The notes: a model not told the origin generated them from the letters alone. Counted from the stretch's first letter, positions 1 through 8,817 are shown. The stretch: 64,000 bases of DNA from Algoriphagus vanfongensis DSM 17529 (GCF_000429465.1 NZ_AUBX01000010.1:248001-312000); one strand, 5' to 3'. Translations and numbers: made by a program.

Positions 1-553
1 GATAAGATACTTCCAATTCATCAGAGCCTTTTGGCACGATCAACGAAAAGCTACCATCTACATCTGTCACCGTCCCTTTGGTGGTTCCTTTGATTATGAT
101 AGTAGCTCCTATCACTGCTTCATTTTGCTTAGCATCGATGACCTTCCCTTTGATTTCTCGGTCAGCTCTTTCGTCGATGACTGGCTGCACACTAGGCATA
201 GCGACTCCTCTTACGTAGATATTCTGCTCTACTCTTCTGAATTCAAAATCGATCTGCTCTGTAATCGCCTTCAGAACCTTGCGAAGATTGTCGTTCATGC
301 TCAAGGTGATCGTCTCATTAGCCTTTACCACTTCCTGATTGTAGGCAAATTCAAAATCAGTCTGAGCTTCCAGCATCTTCAGCACCTCCTCGATAGAGGC
401 CTCCTTTACCTGAAGTCTCACTTTATAGTGAGATAGGTTTTGACTGTTGGACGGGTTGGCAAATAGTACTTGCATAAAAAGCACCTGTACCAAGAAAACC
501 CGAAAAGTGTGTTTCGAAATGGACACAATTCGTCTAAGTAAGTTTTTTTTCAT
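1..553 (-). CDS. SusC/RagA-type TonB-dependent outer-membrane receptor, N-terminal part (runs off the window)
   Basis: Translating the minus strand from the ATG at 553 gives 184 open residues to the window edge. Residues 1-38 form a basic, hydrophobic export signal. Residues about 45-115 match an STN domain, the periplasmic signalling plug that contacts a FecR-type anti-sigma factor. Residues about 134-184 (GKVIDAKQNEAVIGATI, then GTVTDVDGSFS) are the carboxypeptidase-regulatory-like domain that precedes the TonB plug in SusC/RagA receptors. The plug and barrel lie outside the window. Directly upstream on the same strand are a FecR-like gene and an ECF sigma gene, so this is probably a nutrient receptor under cell-surface signalling control. 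The substrate cannot be read from this fragment. Confidence 0.92.
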   Translation of the reverse strand, partial: MKKNLLRRIVSISKHTFRVFLVQVLFMQVLFANPSNSQNLSHYKVRLQVKEASIEEVLKMLEAQTDFEFAYNQEVVKANETITLSMNDNLRKVLKAITEQIDFEFRRVEQNIYVRGVAMPSVQPVIDERADREIKGKVIDAKQNEAVIGATIIIKGTTKGTVTDVDGSFSLIVPKGSDELEVSY

Positions 554-582
554 AATTTTCTTCGATTTATTCTAATACATCT

Positions 583-627
583 GGGACTTGTCCCGGGTCT
601 AGGTCGGCTTGTTGGCGCAAGCCGACC
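583..627. other. Two hairpins in the fecR-susC intergenic leader
   Basis: A perfect 10-bp inverted repeat (602-611 with 618-627, arms GGTCGGCTTG and CAAGCCGACC) and a 5-bp one (GGGAC-TT-GTCCC at 583-594) lie between fecR and the receptor gene. The T-run sits on the plus-strand side (628-637), so this is not a standard terminator for the minus-strand genes. It may be an mRNA stabilising or processing structure that sets receptor level apart from fecR. Confidence 0.55.
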
Positions 628-677
628 TTCTTTTTTTAAAAGGATAGAAAGGGTCTGTTTACATAAGTTGAGTTTTA

Positions 678-1664
678 TTATCGACAGGATTTAAAATCAA
701 TTACTATGGAACCATCCTCCTGCATTTCATAACTGAAATCAGCCAATAGCTGAAGGTTGGAAAGAATAAACTGCAAGCCATTATTCTCAAAAGAAGCTCG
801 AATCAGACAACCCTGATTTTTATAATTTCTCAGGTCAATCTCAGCGTGGTAATACTGCTCCAGCCGGTCAACTACCTTGTCAAAAGGAAGCATTTCAAAA
901 TTCAATGAGCCAGAAGTCCATGCGATTATAGAAGTAGCGTCAACTTGATTTTTGAACAATTGTCCCTGTCCAATCATCAAAGTGGCCGACTCATTGGGAC
1001 TGAGATAGAGTTCCCCATTTGTATCAGATTGAAGTGCCACCTGAACTTTCCCCGTATTTACCGTGATGACCTCCTCTTGCCCCGAATAAGCATTTACATT
1101 AAATGAAGTTCCCAAAACCCTCGTCTCAAGATTCTCTGTCACTACGATGAATGGCATAGAATCCAAATGGACCACTTCAAAAAAACCTTCTCCTTCTAGC
1201 TGTACTCTCCTTTCATCTCCCTCAAATTTTTCAGGGAATCTCAATTTCGAATTCACATTAAGATAGGCGACAGAGCCATCCGGAAGTACCACTTTGGCAC
1301 GTTGGTTATTTTGTGTAGATTTTTCAATGAGCGCTAGTTGAGCCGGCTTTTCCATTACATAATTGAGAGCAATCATTGCCCCCATGGCAAAAAACAAGAA
1401 GACAGCGGCGATTTGTCTCCAATAGTTAAATGAGAAAGAACGCCCTTTACGCGCCTCCAGCTTTATACTTTGATCTATTTTACCCTTAATCTGGGCTTTC
1501 AAATGCTCCTCCTTTGTAGCCGACCAGGAATACTCTGAGCCTTTTTGCTCTATGCTTCTCCAAATCCTAGCTATCTGCTGATTCTCTGAGGGACTTGTTC
1601 TTCCCTCTGCCTGCTTTTGGAGTAGTGTTTCAAAAGTCTCCTTATCTAGTTTCGATCTGTTCAT
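678..1664 (-). CDS. FecR-family anti-sigma factor
   Basis: 328 residues from the ATG at 1664, which follows an in-frame GTG. The N-terminal ~80 residues form the cytoplasmic sigma-binding part. A single membrane segment follows (IAAVFLFFAMGAMIALNYVM). The periplasmic FecR domain carries the typical patterns RAKVVLPDGSVAYLNVNS and VLGTSFNVNAY, and the C-terminal ~65 residues resemble the DUF4974 domain of Bacteroidota FecR proteins. In this family the protein holds an ECF sigma factor until a TonB receptor with an STN domain signals substrate binding. It lies between its likely sigma partner (79 bases upstream) and its likely receptor partner (124 bases downstream), all on the same strand. The family call is secure; the inducing ligand is unknown. 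Confidence 0.95.
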   Translation of the reverse strand: MNRSKLDKETFETLLQKQAEGRTSPSENQQIARIWRSIEQKGSEYSWSATKEEHLKAQIKGKIDQSIKLEARKGRSFSFNYWRQIAAVFLFFAMGAMIALNYVMEKPAQLALIEKSTQNNQRAKVVLPDGSVAYLNVNSKLRFPEKFEGDERRVQLEGEGFFEVVHLDSMPFIVVTENLETRVLGTSFNVNAYSGQEEVITVNTGKVQVALQSDTNGELYLSPNESATLMIGQGQLFKNQVDATSIIAWTSGSLNFEMLPFDKVVDRLEQYYHAEIDLRNYKNQGCLIRASFENNGLQFILSNLQLLADFSYEMQEDGSIVIDFKSCR

Positions 1665-1745
1665 CACAGGACAGTATCTAGATCTATCTCAACTACTCAT
1701 TCAAAAAATCAGACTTAACCGAAGCTTAAAAATTACTAGGGATTA

Positions 1746-2306
1746 TTAACCTAATACTAACATTAGCAAAAAATAAAAGCCCAAATCAGCCCTCAAAGCC
1801 CGCATTGCTTTTTGAATTTGATTTTCAACTGTTCTAGGAGAAAGGTCCAAACTAAGGGCTATCTCCTTAGTTGAAAAACCTTCTTTCTTATGAAGCTTAA
1901 ATACTTCCTTACACCTAGGTGGAAGTTTTTCTATACTTTCTTCCACTCTTTGCAAAAGATCTTCCCGTGAAAAATCCAGAGCTTCCTCCTCATAAGGAAT
2001 TTCATCAATACCCAAGTCTTCCAGATCAACCTTCCACTTTTGATTTCGGATGATCCTAGCCACCTGATATTTCACAGCTCTAAAAAGATATCCGGATATA
2101 TGCTGAATTTCTTTCGTTGGAGCGTTTTCCCACAGCTGAATAAATACATCCTGAACTACATCTTCTGCCTGCTCTTGATCTTGAAGTAACTTAAAAGCGT
2201 ATTGAAAGAGCCTTTTCCAATACCTATCAAACAAAAGATCAAAAGACTGATGATCAGCACCTCTGACTTTGAGATAGAGTATATCATCGGAGAATTTCTG
2301 AATCAT
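1746..2306 (-). CDS. ECF sigma-70 family RNA polymerase sigma factor
   Basis: 186 residues from the ATG at 2306; an in-frame TTG ten codons upstream is possible but less likely. Region 2 (YAFKLLQDQEQAEDVVQDVF) recognises the -10 element and contacts core polymerase. Region 4 near the C terminus (STKEIALSLDLSPRTVENQI) is the helix-turn-helix that binds the -35 element. There is no region 1.1 or 3, as expected for the ECF group. It is the first gene of a sigma / FecR / SusC cassette and probably drives the receptor gene once released by the FecR-like protein. The protein ends in a hydrophobic tail (FYFLLMLVLG), often seen in Bacteroidota members. Confidence 0.94.
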   Translation of the reverse strand: MIQKFSDDILYLKVRGADHQSFDLLFDRYWKRLFQYAFKLLQDQEQAEDVVQDVFIQLWENAPTKEIQHISGYLFRAVKYQVARIIRNQKWKVDLEDLGIDEIPYEEEALDFSREDLLQRVEESIEKLPPRCKEVFKLHKKEGFSTKEIALSLDLSPRTVENQIQKAMRALRADLGFYFLLMLVLG

Positions 2307-2414
2307 AGTGGATTGGGGTTGCCCAAAATAAGGCAATTCTTATGAGTCAGGGATGAATTCTAGATTAAGGAAAAATGAAGTTGGATCCAGGTAGGATTGT
2401 AGCCCTAGCCGAAA

Positions 2415-2444
2415 AACAAAAAAGCCCCGAATTACTTCAGGACT
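2415..2444 (-). terminator. Terminator of the tRNA-Asp/GIY-YIG transcription unit
   Basis: Read on the minus strand: AGTCCTGAA, loop GTAA, TTCGGGGCT, then a T-run interrupted once. The 9-bp stem has two G-U pairs. It sits just past the last tRNA-like copy and in front of nothing else on that strand before the sigma gene. Confidence 0.75.
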
Positions 2445-2449
2445 TAAAG

Positions 2450-2534
2450 CGGAACGGACGGGACTCGCCCCGATTGCTATCGCGGGCCGCGACCTTCCCG
2501 ATGAATCGGGACAAGCATTCTAACCAACTGAACC
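2450..2534 (-). pseudogene. tRNA-Asp-like chimera, copy A (two palindromes inserted)
   Basis: The 3' part (CGAGTCCCGTCCGTTCCGC on the minus strand) is identical to the acceptor/T-loop end of the neighbouring tRNA-Asp genes, and the 5' part keeps GTTCAGTTGGTTAGAATG. The anticodon arm is replaced by TCCCGAT-TC-ATCGGGA. A second, related palindrome (CCCGCGATAGCAATCGGGG) interrupts the T arm. The acceptor 5' strand is lost. It cannot fold as a tRNA. Its 5' end overlaps the last codons of the GIY-YIG gene. Confidence 0.75.
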
Positions 2535-2771
2535 CTCAATAAGGTTGGTGATATAAACCTTACTTTTTTGTCTTTTGATTTCATTTTCACGGCTGATAGC
2601 CTTTGCTTTAGTTTCATACTCCTCGACATAAACCAATTTCCAAGGTTTCTTTTTGGAAGTATATCCAGTGTTTGAGGAATTATGCTTTAACAGGCGGCTC
2701 TGAGGATCATGAGAATATCCTATGTAATAGGAACCATCAAGCAAACTTTGAAGAATATAAACGTAGTACAT
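2520..2771 (-). CDS. GIY-YIG nuclease domain protein (UPF0213/YhbQ-like)
   Basis: 83 residues from the ATG at 2771. The GIY half-motif is YYVYILQS at the very N terminus and the YIG half is YYIGYSHDPQSRLLKHN. The conserved glutamate follows in RENEIKRQKS. The family is a single-domain endonuclease fold; cellular roles of the small stand-alone members are poorly known. It lies inside a tRNA array, on the same strand, between an intact tRNA-Asp (upstream) and a tRNA-like chimera (downstream). Its last five codons and TAG stop are made from the chimera's 5' arm (GAG GGT TCA GTT GGT TAG), so the end of the gene is tRNA-derived. The longer in-frame start upstream would begin in the spacer and is less likely. 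Confidence 0.88.
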   Translation of the reverse strand: MYYVYILQSLLDGSYYIGYSHDPQSRLLKHNSSNTGYTSKKKPWKLVYVEEYETKAKAISRENEIKRQKSKVYITNLIEGSVG

Positions 2772-2818
2772 AGGAAAAATCAAAAAAAAAGCCACCTAGA
2801 AAAACTAAGTGGCTAAAG

Positions 2819-2892
2819 CGGAACGGACGGGACTCGAACCCGCGACCTCCTGCGTGACAGGCAGGCATTCTAACCAGCTGAACTACCGCTCC
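2819..2892 (-). tRNA. tRNA-Asp (GTC), copy 1
   Basis: Complete 74-base cloverleaf on the minus strand: acceptor GGAGCGG pairs with CCGTTCC (one G-U), D arm GTTC/GAAT, anticodon arm CCTGC-CTGTCAC-GCAGG with anticodon GTC, T loop TTCGAGT, discriminator G. CCA is not encoded. Confidence 0.97.
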
Positions 2893-2917
2893 TAATGGAG
2901 TAAACAAAACATTCTTC

Positions 2918-2993
2918 GGAACAAACAGGACTCGAACTAACAACTTTCCCGATAAATCGGGACAAGCATTCTAACCAGCTGAACTACTGTTCC
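2918..2993 (-). pseudogene. tRNA-Asp-like chimera, copy B
   Basis: Keeps the D arm (GTTCAGCTGGTTAGAATG), T loop (TTCGAGT) and a fully paired but altered acceptor stem (GGAACAG with TTGTTCC). The anticodon arm is replaced by the 16-base palindrome TCCCGAT-TT-ATCGGGA preceded by CTTG, leaving no 7-base anticodon loop. Two central T-stem pairs are broken. It is not a decodable tRNA, yet the paired acceptor changes look compensatory. Confidence 0.75.
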
Positions 2994-3035
2994 AAAATTA
3001 TAATATGTCACTAATTGATGAACTTTTTCATCAAA
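2992..3035. repeat. 44-base spacer repeat, first copy
   Basis: Matches 3217-3260 at 43 of 44 positions; the offset of 225 bases equals about one tRNA-plus-chimera unit, so the array grew by tandem duplication. It contains a 7-bp hairpin (TGATGAA-CTTT-TTCATCA) between tRNA-like elements. Confidence 0.9.
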
Positions 3036-3041
3036 ATTATG

Positions 3042-3115
3042 CGGAACGGACGGGACTCGAACCCGCGACCTCCTGCGTGACAGGCAGGCATTCTAACCAG
3101 CTGAACTACCGCTCC
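3042..3115 (-). tRNA. tRNA-Asp (GTC), copy 2
   Basis: Identical over 74 bases to the copy at 2819-2892: same acceptor, anticodon GTC in CTGTCAC, and TTCGAGT T loop. CCA is not encoded. Confidence 0.97.
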
Positions 3116-3142
3116 TAATGGTATATTTCAATATTATTCTTT

Positions 3143-3218
3143 GAATCGAACAGGACTCGAACTAGCAACCTTCCCGATATATCGGGACAAGCATTCAAAC
3201 CAGCTGAACTACCGCTCC
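3143..3218 (-). pseudogene. tRNA-Asp-like chimera, copy C
   Basis: The 5' acceptor strand and D arm match tRNA-Asp (GGAGCGGTAGTTCAGCTGG), but the 3' acceptor strand has decayed (CGATTC). The anticodon arm is replaced by TCCCGAT-AT-ATCGGGA. The T loop TTCGAGT is kept, and the T stem has the same two mismatches as copy B. Confidence 0.75.
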
Positions 3219-3260
3219 AAAATTTTAATATGTCACTAATTGATGAACTTTTTCATCAAA
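3217..3260. repeat. 44-base spacer repeat, second copy
   Basis: Second copy of the spacer at 2992-3035, with a single substitution, lying between chimeras C and D. Confidence 0.9.
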
Positions 3261-3266
3261 CTTTTC

Positions 3267-3342
3267 GAAACAAATGCGACTCTAACCAGCGACCTTCCCG
3301 ATGTATCGGGACAAGCATTCTAACCAGCTGAACTACCGCTCC
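3267..3342 (-). pseudogene. tRNA-Asp-like chimera, copy D
   Basis: First element downstream of the array promoter. The 5' half equals tRNA-Asp and the anticodon arm is TCCCGAT-AC-ATCGGGA. The acceptor 3' strand (TTGTTTC) can pair with GGAGCGG only through several G-U pairs, and the T stem is broken with T loop TTAGAGT. Confidence 0.75.
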
Positions 3343-3381
3343 TTTTTTGAAGATCTCTTGTGACCTCCGTTTTAAGTGATG

Positions 3382-3412
3382 CAAAGGTATGCTTTTGATC
3401 TTTGAATGCAAA
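3382..3412 (-). promoter_or_regulatory. Promoter of the tRNA-Asp/GIY-YIG array
   Basis: Minus strand TTTG (3412-3409), 19 bases, TACCTTTG (3389-3382). This is an exact Bacteroidota sigma-A pattern, about 40 bases before the first tRNA-like element. Confidence 0.75.
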
Positions 3413-3522
3413 AAGCTGAGAGAAAAAATCTTCGACACTTTTCTATTCACTTCTTTTTCAGGGAAATAATTTTCGCACTTCTATCACTCCCAATCCCTTC
3501 TAACGAAACATTCCCCCTCTTT

Positions 3523-4539
3523 TCAGGAAAGACTCTTTTGCCAATTCCAGCTATCCCGCATAGAATCCTCCAGCGAATGACTAGGCTGCCAATGAAGCAC
3601 CTCATTGATCTTTTTAGTATCCGCAAAGATCTTCTCAATGTCTCCAGGGCGTCTCTTCCCTACCTGATAGTTAAGCTCTAATTCATTTACTTTTTCGAAA
3701 GTTTTGATTACTCCTAGCACGGTATCTCCCTTGCCTGTCCCCACATTGAACACATCATAGAAGTCCAAATCCTGCTTTGAAAGATACTCCAAGGCTTTCA
3801 TATGTGCATCTGCCAAATCCATCACGTGAATAAAATCACGCACACATGATCCGTCTGCTGTATCGTAATCATCCCCAAACACCGTTAATTTTTCCCGAAT
3901 ACCAGCGGCAGTTTGAGTAATATAAGGCACGAGATTGTTAGGAGTACCATTGGGCAACTCGCCGATTTTGGCACTTGCATGCGCCCCTACTGGATTGAAG
4001 TAGCGGAGGGCAATTGCTCGCATTCCCGGTTTGCTTTTAATGAAATCTACCAAGATGTCCTCACAGATTTTTTTGGAATTGCCATAAGGACTTTCAGCCT
4101 CCTGTCTTGGTGTCTCTTCGGTCACTGGCAATATCTCAGGCTGACCATAGACTGTGCAAGATGAGGAAAACACAATATCTTTGATCCCCTTCTCCTGCAT
4201 GAAATCCAACAATACCAGTAAAGAACCAATATTGTTTCGATAATACTTTAGAGGAAACTGAGTGCTTTCACCAACAGCCTTGTACGCCGCAAAATGAATC
4301 ACTCCACTGATTTCATGATCTTGAGCTATCTGCTCATAGATAGCTCTATCATTGCAGTCGCCTTTGTAAAACACCGGCTTTTCACCGATAATCTCCTCCA
4401 ACCGGTCTAATACCTGTTCACTGGAGTTAGAAAGGTCATCCAAAATAATGGGCTGCAAACCAGCCTCTGCCAACACTACTGCGGTATGGGAACCGATATA
4501 CCCAGCCCCTCCCGTAATCAATATTTTCTTCATGCTCAT
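3523..4539 (-). CDS. galE: UDP-glucose 4-epimerase
   Basis: 338 residues, normal family length. The N-terminal Rossmann motif GGAGYIGSH binds NAD. The catalytic Ser (FSSSCTVYG) and Tyr-x3-Lys (YGNSK) of the short-chain dehydrogenase type are present, as is the RYFNPVGAHASAKIGE substrate region typical of GalE. It interconverts UDP-glucose and UDP-galactose in the cytoplasm for galactose use and surface polysaccharides. The start may be the ATG at 4539 or the one at 4533 (MKKILITGG); neither changes the domain. It stands alone, with the tRNA array downstream and a divergent ABC-F gene upstream. No clear terminator was seen downstream. Confidence 0.97.
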   Translation of the reverse strand: MSMKKILITGGAGYIGSHTAVVLAEAGLQPIILDDLSNSSEQVLDRLEEIIGEKPVFYKGDCNDRAIYEQIAQDHEISGVIHFAAYKAVGESTQFPLKYYRNNIGSLLVLLDFMQEKGIKDIVFSSSCTVYGQPEILPVTEETPRQEAESPYGNSKKICEDILVDFIKSKPGMRAIALRYFNPVGAHASAKIGELPNGTPNNLVPYITQTAAGIREKLTVFGDDYDTADGSCVRDFIHVMDLADAHMKALEYLSKQDLDFYDVFNVGTGKGDTVLGVIKTFEKVNELELNYQVGKRRPGDIEKIFADTKKINEVLHWQPSHSLEDSMRDSWNWQKSLS

Positions 4540-4558
4540 GGTAAAAATTCTGAGCTAG

Positions 4559-4566
4559 CAAAACTA
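4559..4566 (-). promoter_or_regulatory. Possible -7 element of galE
   Basis: Minus strand TAGTTTTG fits TAnnTTTG and lies about 20 bases before the galE start. No TTTG was found at the expected -33 distance. Confidence 0.35.
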
Positions 4567-6484
<1,918 letters not shown>

Positions 6485-6553
6485 GGTCCATTCAACTTGG
6501 CATTGCGTGAAAACAGCTACAACTTGCCTGTGATAGACCTCAATAAAACTGCG

Positions 6554-6580
6554 AAGCGGGATCTAATCCCGCTTTTTCTT
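6554..6580 (+). terminator. Terminator after the ABC-F gene
   Basis: Stem AAGCGGGAT, loop CTA, ATCCCGCTT, then TTCTTT. Confidence 0.85.
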
Positions 6581-6597
6581 TCTCCAATCACATTCTT

Positions 6598-7779
6598 ATG
6601 AACTATCCTAAAATCATACTGAAAAAAGGAAAAGAAATCTCACTTTTCCGCAAACATCACTGGGTTTTCTCAGGAGCAATAGCACAGATGGATGCTGATC
6701 TGGAAGCTGGCCAACTTGTATCGGTATTCTCCCAAAAAGGCGATTTTCTAGGAACAGGTCATTTTGCACATGGCTCTATCATGGTCAGAATTATCACATT
6801 TGACCAAGAGGAGATAGATCAAAGTTTTTGGAATAAAAGAATCCAAAATGCCTTCGAAGTGAGAAAGGCCTTGAATTTGACCGACAACACTGAGACCAAC
6901 GTCTACCGGTTGATACATGGAGAAGGCGATTTACTTCCGGGATTGATTGTAGACTTCTACAATGGCACAGCTGTAATCCAAGCCCATCATGTAGGCATGC
7001 ATGCCCACATTCAGGAAATCGCCACTGCAATTCAATCGGTGTATGGTGAAAACCTATCGGGAGTCTTTGACAAAAGTTCAGAAACTCTTCCAAAAAATCT
7101 GGGAATTGCGTCCAATGAGTGGATCCTAGGTTCGCCTCAGACAGACTTAGTTCGGGAATATGGTGCCACATACAAAATCGACTGGGAAAAAGGCCAAAAA
7201 ACCGGTTTTTTCATCGATCAGAGAGAAAACCGAAAATTACTGGCATCCTTCTCCAAAGGCAAGAAAGTGCTGAATACTTTCTGCTACTCAGGAGGCTTTT
7301 CAGTCTTGGCACTTTTGGAAGGAGCCAAAGAAGTACATTCAGTGGATATTTCACCTAAAGCCATTGATTTGACTGAGGAAAACATATCGCTTAACTCTGA
7401 AATCACAGGAAAGCATGAATCCAAAGTTGCTGATGTGGTCAAATACATCCGTGAAATCGGAGATGACTATGACGTGATTGTGCTGGACCCTCCAGCATTT
7501 GCAAAAAACCTGAAAGCGAGACACAATGCCGTTCAAGCTTATAAAAGACTGAATGTAGAGGCATTGAAAAAAATCAAGCCGGGTGGCGTACTTTTCACTT
7601 TTTCGTGCAGTCAAGTGGTAGACAAAGCATTGTTCAGAAATACCATCACTGCCGCTGCTCTAGAATCAGGACGAAGGGTCAAAATCCTTCATCAACTCAG
7701 CCAGCCAGCAGATCATCCAGTCAATATCTATCATCCTGAAACTGAATATCTGAAAGGTCTCGTACTTTTCGTCGACTAA
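6598..7779 (+). CDS. rlmI: 23S rRNA m5C1962 methyltransferase (RlmI family)
   Basis: 393 residues, usual length. The N-terminal PUA domain (about 1-75; KGKEISLFRKHHWVFSGAI) binds RNA. The C-terminal Rossmann methyltransferase has the SAM motif VLNTFCYSGGFSVLAL, the conserved FFIDQRENRKLL helix, the catalytic-loop motif DPPAFAK, and a second cysteine in TFSCSQVV. The family uses SAM to methylate C5 of a cytosine in 23S rRNA. It lies just after the terminator of the ribosome-associated ABC-F gene. The YccW/RlmI assignment is good; the exact target in this phylum is inferred from E. coli. Confidence 0.9.
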   Translation: MNYPKIILKKGKEISLFRKHHWVFSGAIAQMDADLEAGQLVSVFSQKGDFLGTGHFAHGSIMVRIITFDQEEIDQSFWNKRIQNAFEVRKALNLTDNTETNVYRLIHGEGDLLPGLIVDFYNGTAVIQAHHVGMHAHIQEIATAIQSVYGENLSGVFDKSSETLPKNLGIASNEWILGSPQTDLVREYGATYKIDWEKGQKTGFFIDQRENRKLLASFSKGKKVLNTFCYSGGFSVLALLEGAKEVHSVDISPKAIDLTEENISLNSEITGKHESKVADVVKYIREIGDDYDVIVLDPPAFAKNLKARHNAVQAYKRLNVEALKKIKPGGVLFTFSCSQVVDKALFRNTITAAALESGRRVKILHQLSQPADHPVNIYHPETEYLKGLVLFVD

Positions 7780-7847
7780 AAATCACTTAAATTCCCAAGG
7801 TGAATCGGCTCTTTTGCCTTATTTTCACCGCATCAATCCATTCAAAC

Positions 7848-8282
7848 ATGTATACAGGAATCCAACATCTGCACTCCGGTCTTGCCTATTTGGCATTGAT
7901 CGCACTTATCATCGTCATAGTGGTCATGCTGATCGGCTCGCTGACCGGTAAAGAATTTACCGAAAAAGACCGTAAAATCGCTTTGATTGCCTTTGTGCTT
8001 TCACACATCCAATTGTTGGTAGGTTTGGTTCTATATTTCCTGAGCCCGATCGGTCTGAGCTTGCTTCAGGCAGGCGGCGCAATGTCTGACCCTGTCGCTC
8101 GACTCACTGCTTTGGAGCATCCACTGATGAATATTATTGCCATTGCATTGATCACTGTTGGCTACAGCAGAGCTAAAAAATTAAGTACTTCCAAAGCCAA
8201 ATTCAGATCCATCTACATGATGTATGCGATCGGATTGGTGTTGATCTTGAGTAGAATCCCTTGGGGAAACTGGTTAGGCTAA
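7848..8282 (+). CDS. Four-helix membrane protein, conserved in Bacteroidota (possible b-type haem protein)
   Basis: 144 residues from the ATG at 7848; an in-frame GTG 48 bases upstream is less likely. Four hydrophobic segments are visible: LALIALIIVIVVMLIGSL, AFVLSHIQLLVGLVLYFL, HPLMNIIAIALITVGY and YMMYAIGLVLILSRI. Histidines lie at or near membrane positions (QHLHSGL, LSHIQLL, LEHPLMN), a pattern suggestive of bis-His haem binding; related Bacteroidota proteins have been labelled cytochrome B-like. Haem binding here is inference only. It is a single gene flanked by a shared convergent terminator. Confidence 0.75.
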   Translation: MYTGIQHLHSGLAYLALIALIIVIVVMLIGSLTGKEFTEKDRKIALIAFVLSHIQLLVGLVLYFLSPIGLSLLQAGGAMSDPVARLTALEHPLMNIIAIALITVGYSRAKKLSTSKAKFRSIYMMYAIGLVLILSRIPWGNWLG

Positions 8283-8306
8283 GAGTCCTACAACCACACG
8301 ATATCA

Positions 8307-8346
8307 AAAAATCCGGAGCTGCTCATCAACTCCGGATTTTCCTTTT
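8307..8346. terminator. Bidirectional terminator between the membrane-protein gene and the HIT gene
   Basis: Perfect 11-bp stem AAAATCCGGAG / CTCCGGATTTT with A-tract before and T-rich tract after; serves convergent genes. Confidence 0.85.
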
Positions 8347-8384
8347 TAGCTTCTTGAATCCCGATTCTTTCTTCTTTTCGCTAT

Positions 8385-8777
8385 TCAAAATCCGCTTTGG
8401 ATAGTTTCTGCTATTTCGGCCAATTCCTCATTGCTAAGCTTCAGCTTGGGACGAGTAAAGTTGATATCATCCATCGTGCGCAACGGAACCAAATGGACAT
8501 GCACATGAGGCACTTCCAAACCGATCACAGCTACTCCCACTCTGGTGCACTTGATCGTTTGATCGATGGCCCGAGCCACTTTTTGAGAAAAAAGAGTCAA
8601 GCCTGAGAGCACTTCTGGCTCCAGGTCAAAGATGTAGTCTACCTCTTGCTTGGGAACCACAAGGACATGCCCTTTGACCAAAGGCATAATGTCCAAAAAT
8701 GCGATGTAGTTTTCGTCCTCAGCCACGATGTGACCGGGAATTTCCCGATTGATAATTTTCGTAAAGATGCTTGCCAT
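8385..8777 (-). CDS. HIT family nucleotide hydrolase/transferase
   Basis: 130 residues. The histidine triad is HVHVHLVP near the C terminus, and the N-terminal FTKIINREIPGHIVAEDENY is typical of HinT/HIT proteins. The catalytic central His attacks the alpha-phosphate of AMP-linked substrates such as adenosine phosphoramidates. It lies directly downstream of greA on the same strand but behind a greA terminator, so readthrough or a separate promoter is needed. Confidence 0.95.
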   Translation of the reverse strand: MASIFTKIINREIPGHIVAEDENYIAFLDIMPLVKGHVLVVPKQEVDYIFDLEPEVLSGLTLFSQKVARAIDQTIKCTRVGVAVIGLEVPHVHVHLVPLRTMDDINFTRPKLKLSNEELAEIAETIQSGF

Positions 8778-8790
8778 AATGCCCGAAAAT

Positions 8791-8817
8791 AAAAAAATCC
8801 CGGCGAAAACCGGGATT
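8791..8817 (-). terminator. greA terminator
   Basis: Minus strand AATCCCGG, loop TTTTCG, CCGGGATT followed by a run of T. Confidence 0.88.

Noticed and set aside
2737-2943. Minus-strand open frame reading GAVVQLVRMPACHAGGRGFESRPF
   Set aside because: This is the well-known false translation of a tRNA gene; the region is tRNA-Asp copy 1. The frame at 3256-3450 is the same artefact from chimera D.
2992-3260. CRISPR-like repeat pair
   Set aside because: Only two copies 225 bases apart, with tRNA genes between them; no spacer regularity and no cas genes.
2918-3342. Chimeras B, C and D as functional tRNAs of another type
   Set aside because: No 5-bp anticodon stem with a 7-base loop can be drawn; the T stems are mismatched; only the D arm and parts of the acceptor remain.
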